A stretch of 64,000 bases of DNA from Cliona cf. orientalis (taxonomy: Eukaryota; Porifera; Demospongiae; Clionaida; Clionaidae). Below are positions 61,668 to 64,000 of this stretch, piece by piece (position 1 is the stretch's first letter; each line of letters begins with the position of its first letter). Location of the stretch: assembly GCA_963930775.1 (NCBI GenBank), contig OZ005699.1:1-64000 (forward strand), given 5' to 3'. The position numbers and the translations under genes were made by a program. Under the pieces are notes generated by a model. That model was given only the letters and a program-made list of their open reading frames with translations, had not been told where the DNA came from and did no database searches.

Positions 61668-62525
61668 TCAGTCGACATGCTGTTTCACACGAGAGTATCT
61701 CCTGTAGAGGGATATGGTGAGGACAGTACCCAGGAATGGTGCTACCCAGAAAACAAACACATGTTCGACACAGCCAAAGATATCGAGGGAGGTCCAGGGA
61801 AGGAGGTTGGATAGAGCAACTAGAGGATTCATCATGGCACCACTAAGGGGAGAGACTAGGTAGACTAATAGAGTAATGAGAATTGATTCCAGAAGAACTC
61901 GGTACACGCTCGCTTCAAGAAAGAATCGGAATGAGAATGCGACTGCAGTTGTGATGAATTCGATTCCAAAACCATACATGGACCAGACTTGTAGGTAGTA
62001 GACTTGCTCTAAGCCACTGAAGTGGAAGTGATCGTCAGACACAGTCTCAGCGAGAAATCTCCACACCACAAGCAGAACATAAACTATCGCACAGAGAGAG
62101 GCAAGCAGCTCAACGGCCAATATCTCAAAGAATCGAATGAAACCTTTCCGCGAATATGGCTTATCCTTGAATATATCAAATAGTGCTGCACATGGGCTCG
62201 TGTAAGCGTCTGTAAATAAATATGGTGCTAAAATTAGACGAATAAATAGTAGGAGGAGTCCAACAGATCTGGACCATATCGCGCCCACCACTACGTTCTC
62301 CAGGGACGTGCATATCCAACCAAATGTACCAAGGAACTCGTTTACGAGGTGAAAGTGTGATCGCAGAACAAGGCTGCGCTGAAGTAGAGACCTTGTCACC
62401 GACACAAGAAAAACAACCAGCAATAATGTGAACACGCTCCACAATGGAAAGACAACAGCAGCTTGGTCCAAGTACCAGTCGACCACGCCCACCATCGTGT
62501 GGGGTTCCTTTCCTTCAAGATTCAT
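61668..62525 (-). CDS. AQP11-like superaquaporin
   Basis: Single exon, 285 residues, about six membrane segments (WSVFTLLLVVFLVSV, SVGLLLLFIRLILAP, ILAVELLASLCAIVYVLLVV, YGFGIEFITTAVAFSF, LLESILITLLVYLVSPLSGA, HVFVFWVAPFLGTVLTISLY). The MIP hallmarks are present but altered: the first NPA box reads TSPCAALFDIF (SPC), as in the NPC-type superaquaporins, and the second reads SGAMMNPLVALSN (NPL). The ending EHVFVFWVAPFLG is the typical last MIP helix. AQP11/12-like proteins reside in the ER. Intronless. Start ATG at 62525; an ATG 10 codons in is an alternative. Confidence 0.78.
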   Translation of the reverse strand: MNLEGKEPHTMVGVVDWYLDQAAVVFPLWSVFTLLLVVFLVSVTRSLLQRSLVLRSHFHLVNEFLGTFGWICTSLENVVVGAIWSRSVGLLLLFIRLILAPYLFTDAYTSPCAALFDIFKDKPYSRKGFIRFFEILAVELLASLCAIVYVLLVVWRFLAETVSDDHFHFSGLEQVYYLQVWSMYGFGIEFITTAVAFSFRFFLEASVYRVLLESILITLLVYLVSPLSGAMMNPLVALSNLLPWTSLDIFGCVEHVFVFWVAPFLGTVLTISLYRRYSRVKQHVD

Positions 62526-62862
62526 GTCTCTGGAACCGTTTAGAAAGATTGATTCTTGGCCGGCGTTCGAGTTCTTGAAGGAAATTCTTGCAGCCTTTTT
62601 CAGGATAGCTCCATGTTCACTCGTGGCCGGCCCTGGAGTGGAATCTCAGCGGATGCGTTTCCGCCACAACTTGGATCTGCTTTTGTGCGATTGGCACTCG
62701 ATACCGGTTAGTCTAGCTCGCGCGCCAGGCTTTGGATTCGATTCGAAATTCCATTTGGACCACGTGGTAGTGTTCGTAAATTTAGAAGAAGGTGGATCCC
62801 CCGATAGTTGCAGCTTCTCACCTCTCCTTCGCCTTCAGTTCGCCGATTGCATCTGTGTCACT

Positions 62863-63742
62863 ATGGCAGAAACACAGTAAGGCTACCTGTACTAATACTA
62901 CCCGATTCATTGCGACATCCTAAGCTACTAGTCACTTGATGTACTTTTATTCTAATTAATGCTACCTTGACTGCACATGCTCCCTTCAATTCGTTATGCA
63001 GAGCCCTTCATCCGAGCATCCTGTGGGCGCAGCGCAACGATACCATTCTACTAACAGTTAATGTTAACGACATCCATCATGAGAAGTTGAGCCTGGAGGA
63101 CAAGGTGTTTCGATTCACTGGAGTAGGTGGAGTGGAAGGACAGCACTATGGCGTTGAGCTCAAGTTCTATAAAGATGTCATTCCACAGGTGAGATCAAAG
63201 ATATTAAACTATGGCTGGCATATCATCTTACAATAATTACTACTAGTGTTGAAGTGTTGTAAGGTGACTCTGTTCTTATTGCAATCAACATGACATATCT
63301 TCTTCAATCACTTCAGGAGTCGAAGCATAAAAAGACAGCAAGAGGATTATTCTTTGTAATTAAGAAGAAGGATCCGGGTCCCTACTGGCCGCGGCTGCTG
63401 GATGAGCCAAAAAAGGTGACCAGCTCTTGATAATCTATCGGAGTAAATGTAGTAGTAGTAGAATAATATTAACATTGTTCATGTTATCTATTGTGAATAT
63501 AGTGTCCATATGTCCACACGGACTTTAATCGATGGAAGGACGAGGATGAAAGTGAGTCAGATGGGGAAAACCCCTATGAAGACTCAAGCCTCAACTCTGT
63601 AAGATTGCTGACGTTATGAAAGTGGACCGTTATCTAATCAGTGATATCTTATTTTCCCCTCACTCAGCTAATGCAGCAGATGGGTGGTTCTGGAATGGGA
63701 ATGGGCGGAGCCAGGACGGGAAATAATCTACCCAACTTAGAT
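62863..63742 (+). CDS. PTGES3: p23-like HSP90 co-chaperone (3' end not seen)
   Basis: Exons 62863-62876, 63002-63188, 63317-63415, 63503-63600 and 63668-63742 join in phase. The CS domain reads ALHPSILWAQRNDTILLTVN, LEDKVFRFTGVGG, YGVELKFYKDVIPQESKHKK, then GPYWPRLLDEPKK and VHTDFNRWKDEDES, matching p23 (WxxR.., WPRL, VDFNxWKDWEDD). An acidic and Gly/Met-rich tail (LMQQMGGSGMGMGGARTG, NNLPNLD) follows. No stop codon is found before the last donor at 63743, so at least one exon lies in the remaining 250 bp (not recognised) or beyond the window. An open frame in phase extends upstream to 62428 but shows no conserved residues. Confidence 0.9.
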
Positions 63743-64000
63743 GTAAGTTTCTAGCTGGTTTCAAAATGATAATGGGGGGGGGGGGGGGGGGGGGGGAGAT
63801 TGGCTATACCAATGACTTGGTAATTCCCTCCATACTAAGGATAGCTCAGCACACTAATTTCATAAAATAGTTTAATTCCCAGGTACAATATACCTACGGC
63901 TCTTCACTCTAGTGAAAGGTTGGTTTTTTTGGGGGGGAGGGGGGGGCACCTGGGGACGAGAGTATCTGTAACAAACATGCACGTAGCCTAGACACAGAAG
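63743..64000. other. Intron or 3' part of the p23-like gene
   Basis: Contains a G homopolymer (about 63774-63797) and a second G-rich run at 63931-63947. No further exon recognised before the window ends. Confidence 0.5.

Noticed and set aside
62428-62862. N-terminal extension of the p23-like protein in the same frame
   Set aside because: Known p23 proteins start just before the CS domain, and the extension overlaps the start region of the divergent aquaporin-like gene and shows no conserved blocks. Kept only as a remark.

Overview
This is animal (metazoan) nuclear DNA, most likely from a sponge, probably a demosponge. The grounds are the gene set (Ral, Tousled-like kinase, ORMDL, ceramide synthase with a homeobox-like remnant, LanC-like, kynurenine-pathway ACMSD, a ciliary CFAP210-like protein), many short GT-AG introns, AT-rich DNA, very tight gene packing with head-to-head promoters, and abundant small inverted-repeat elements inside introns. 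The phylum is inference; the metazoan assignment is firm.

Left end (1-8.7 kb). The window opens with about 1.8 kb of (CCCAAA)n. It is clean distally and mixed with CCCGAA/CCGAA variants proximally, then abuts a 19-bp satellite of about 27 copies. This is the layout of a chromosome end, with G-strand TTTGGG instead of the usual animal TTAGGG. Repeat-rich subtelomeric DNA follows: a tRNA-like relic, minisatellites, a broken LINE reverse transcriptase tail, a ~310-bp duplication with nested hairpins, and two MITE-like palindromes.

8.7-15.7 kb. A complete TA-flanked Tc1/mariner-type transposon (8721-10872) carries a transposase (one frameshift) and a second, convergent, intact 343-codon frame for a non-transposase protein. 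Next come decayed pieces of a death-domain/kinase (IRAK-like) gene, with one exon duplicated in tandem, and a 496-bp inverted-repeat element.

15.7-33 kb. Three sterol O-acyltransferase-like (MBOAT) genes lie here: two in tandem and a third 10 kb away. One exon of the first and third is nearly identical over about 150 bp, which suggests gene conversion. Between them are a GAPR-1-like CAP gene, PGAP3, DDX23 and CFAP210.

33-64 kb. Dense housekeeping genes: ACMSD, GTPBP10, a Ral GTPase, a multidomain SAM/LD/RA/PH/SH2 adaptor, LANCL, ceramide synthase, SPC25, SARNP, TLK, NOL11, ORMDL, two divergent mucin-like membrane proteins, an AQP11-like superaquaporin and a p23 co-chaperone that runs towards the right edge. 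Several unrelated MITE families in introns share the end TACCGTA, and a NOL11 intron holds a ~1.1-kb array of palindromic repeats. Exon joins were worked out by eye from splice signals, reading phase and family resemblance; spans are given start codon to stop codon.
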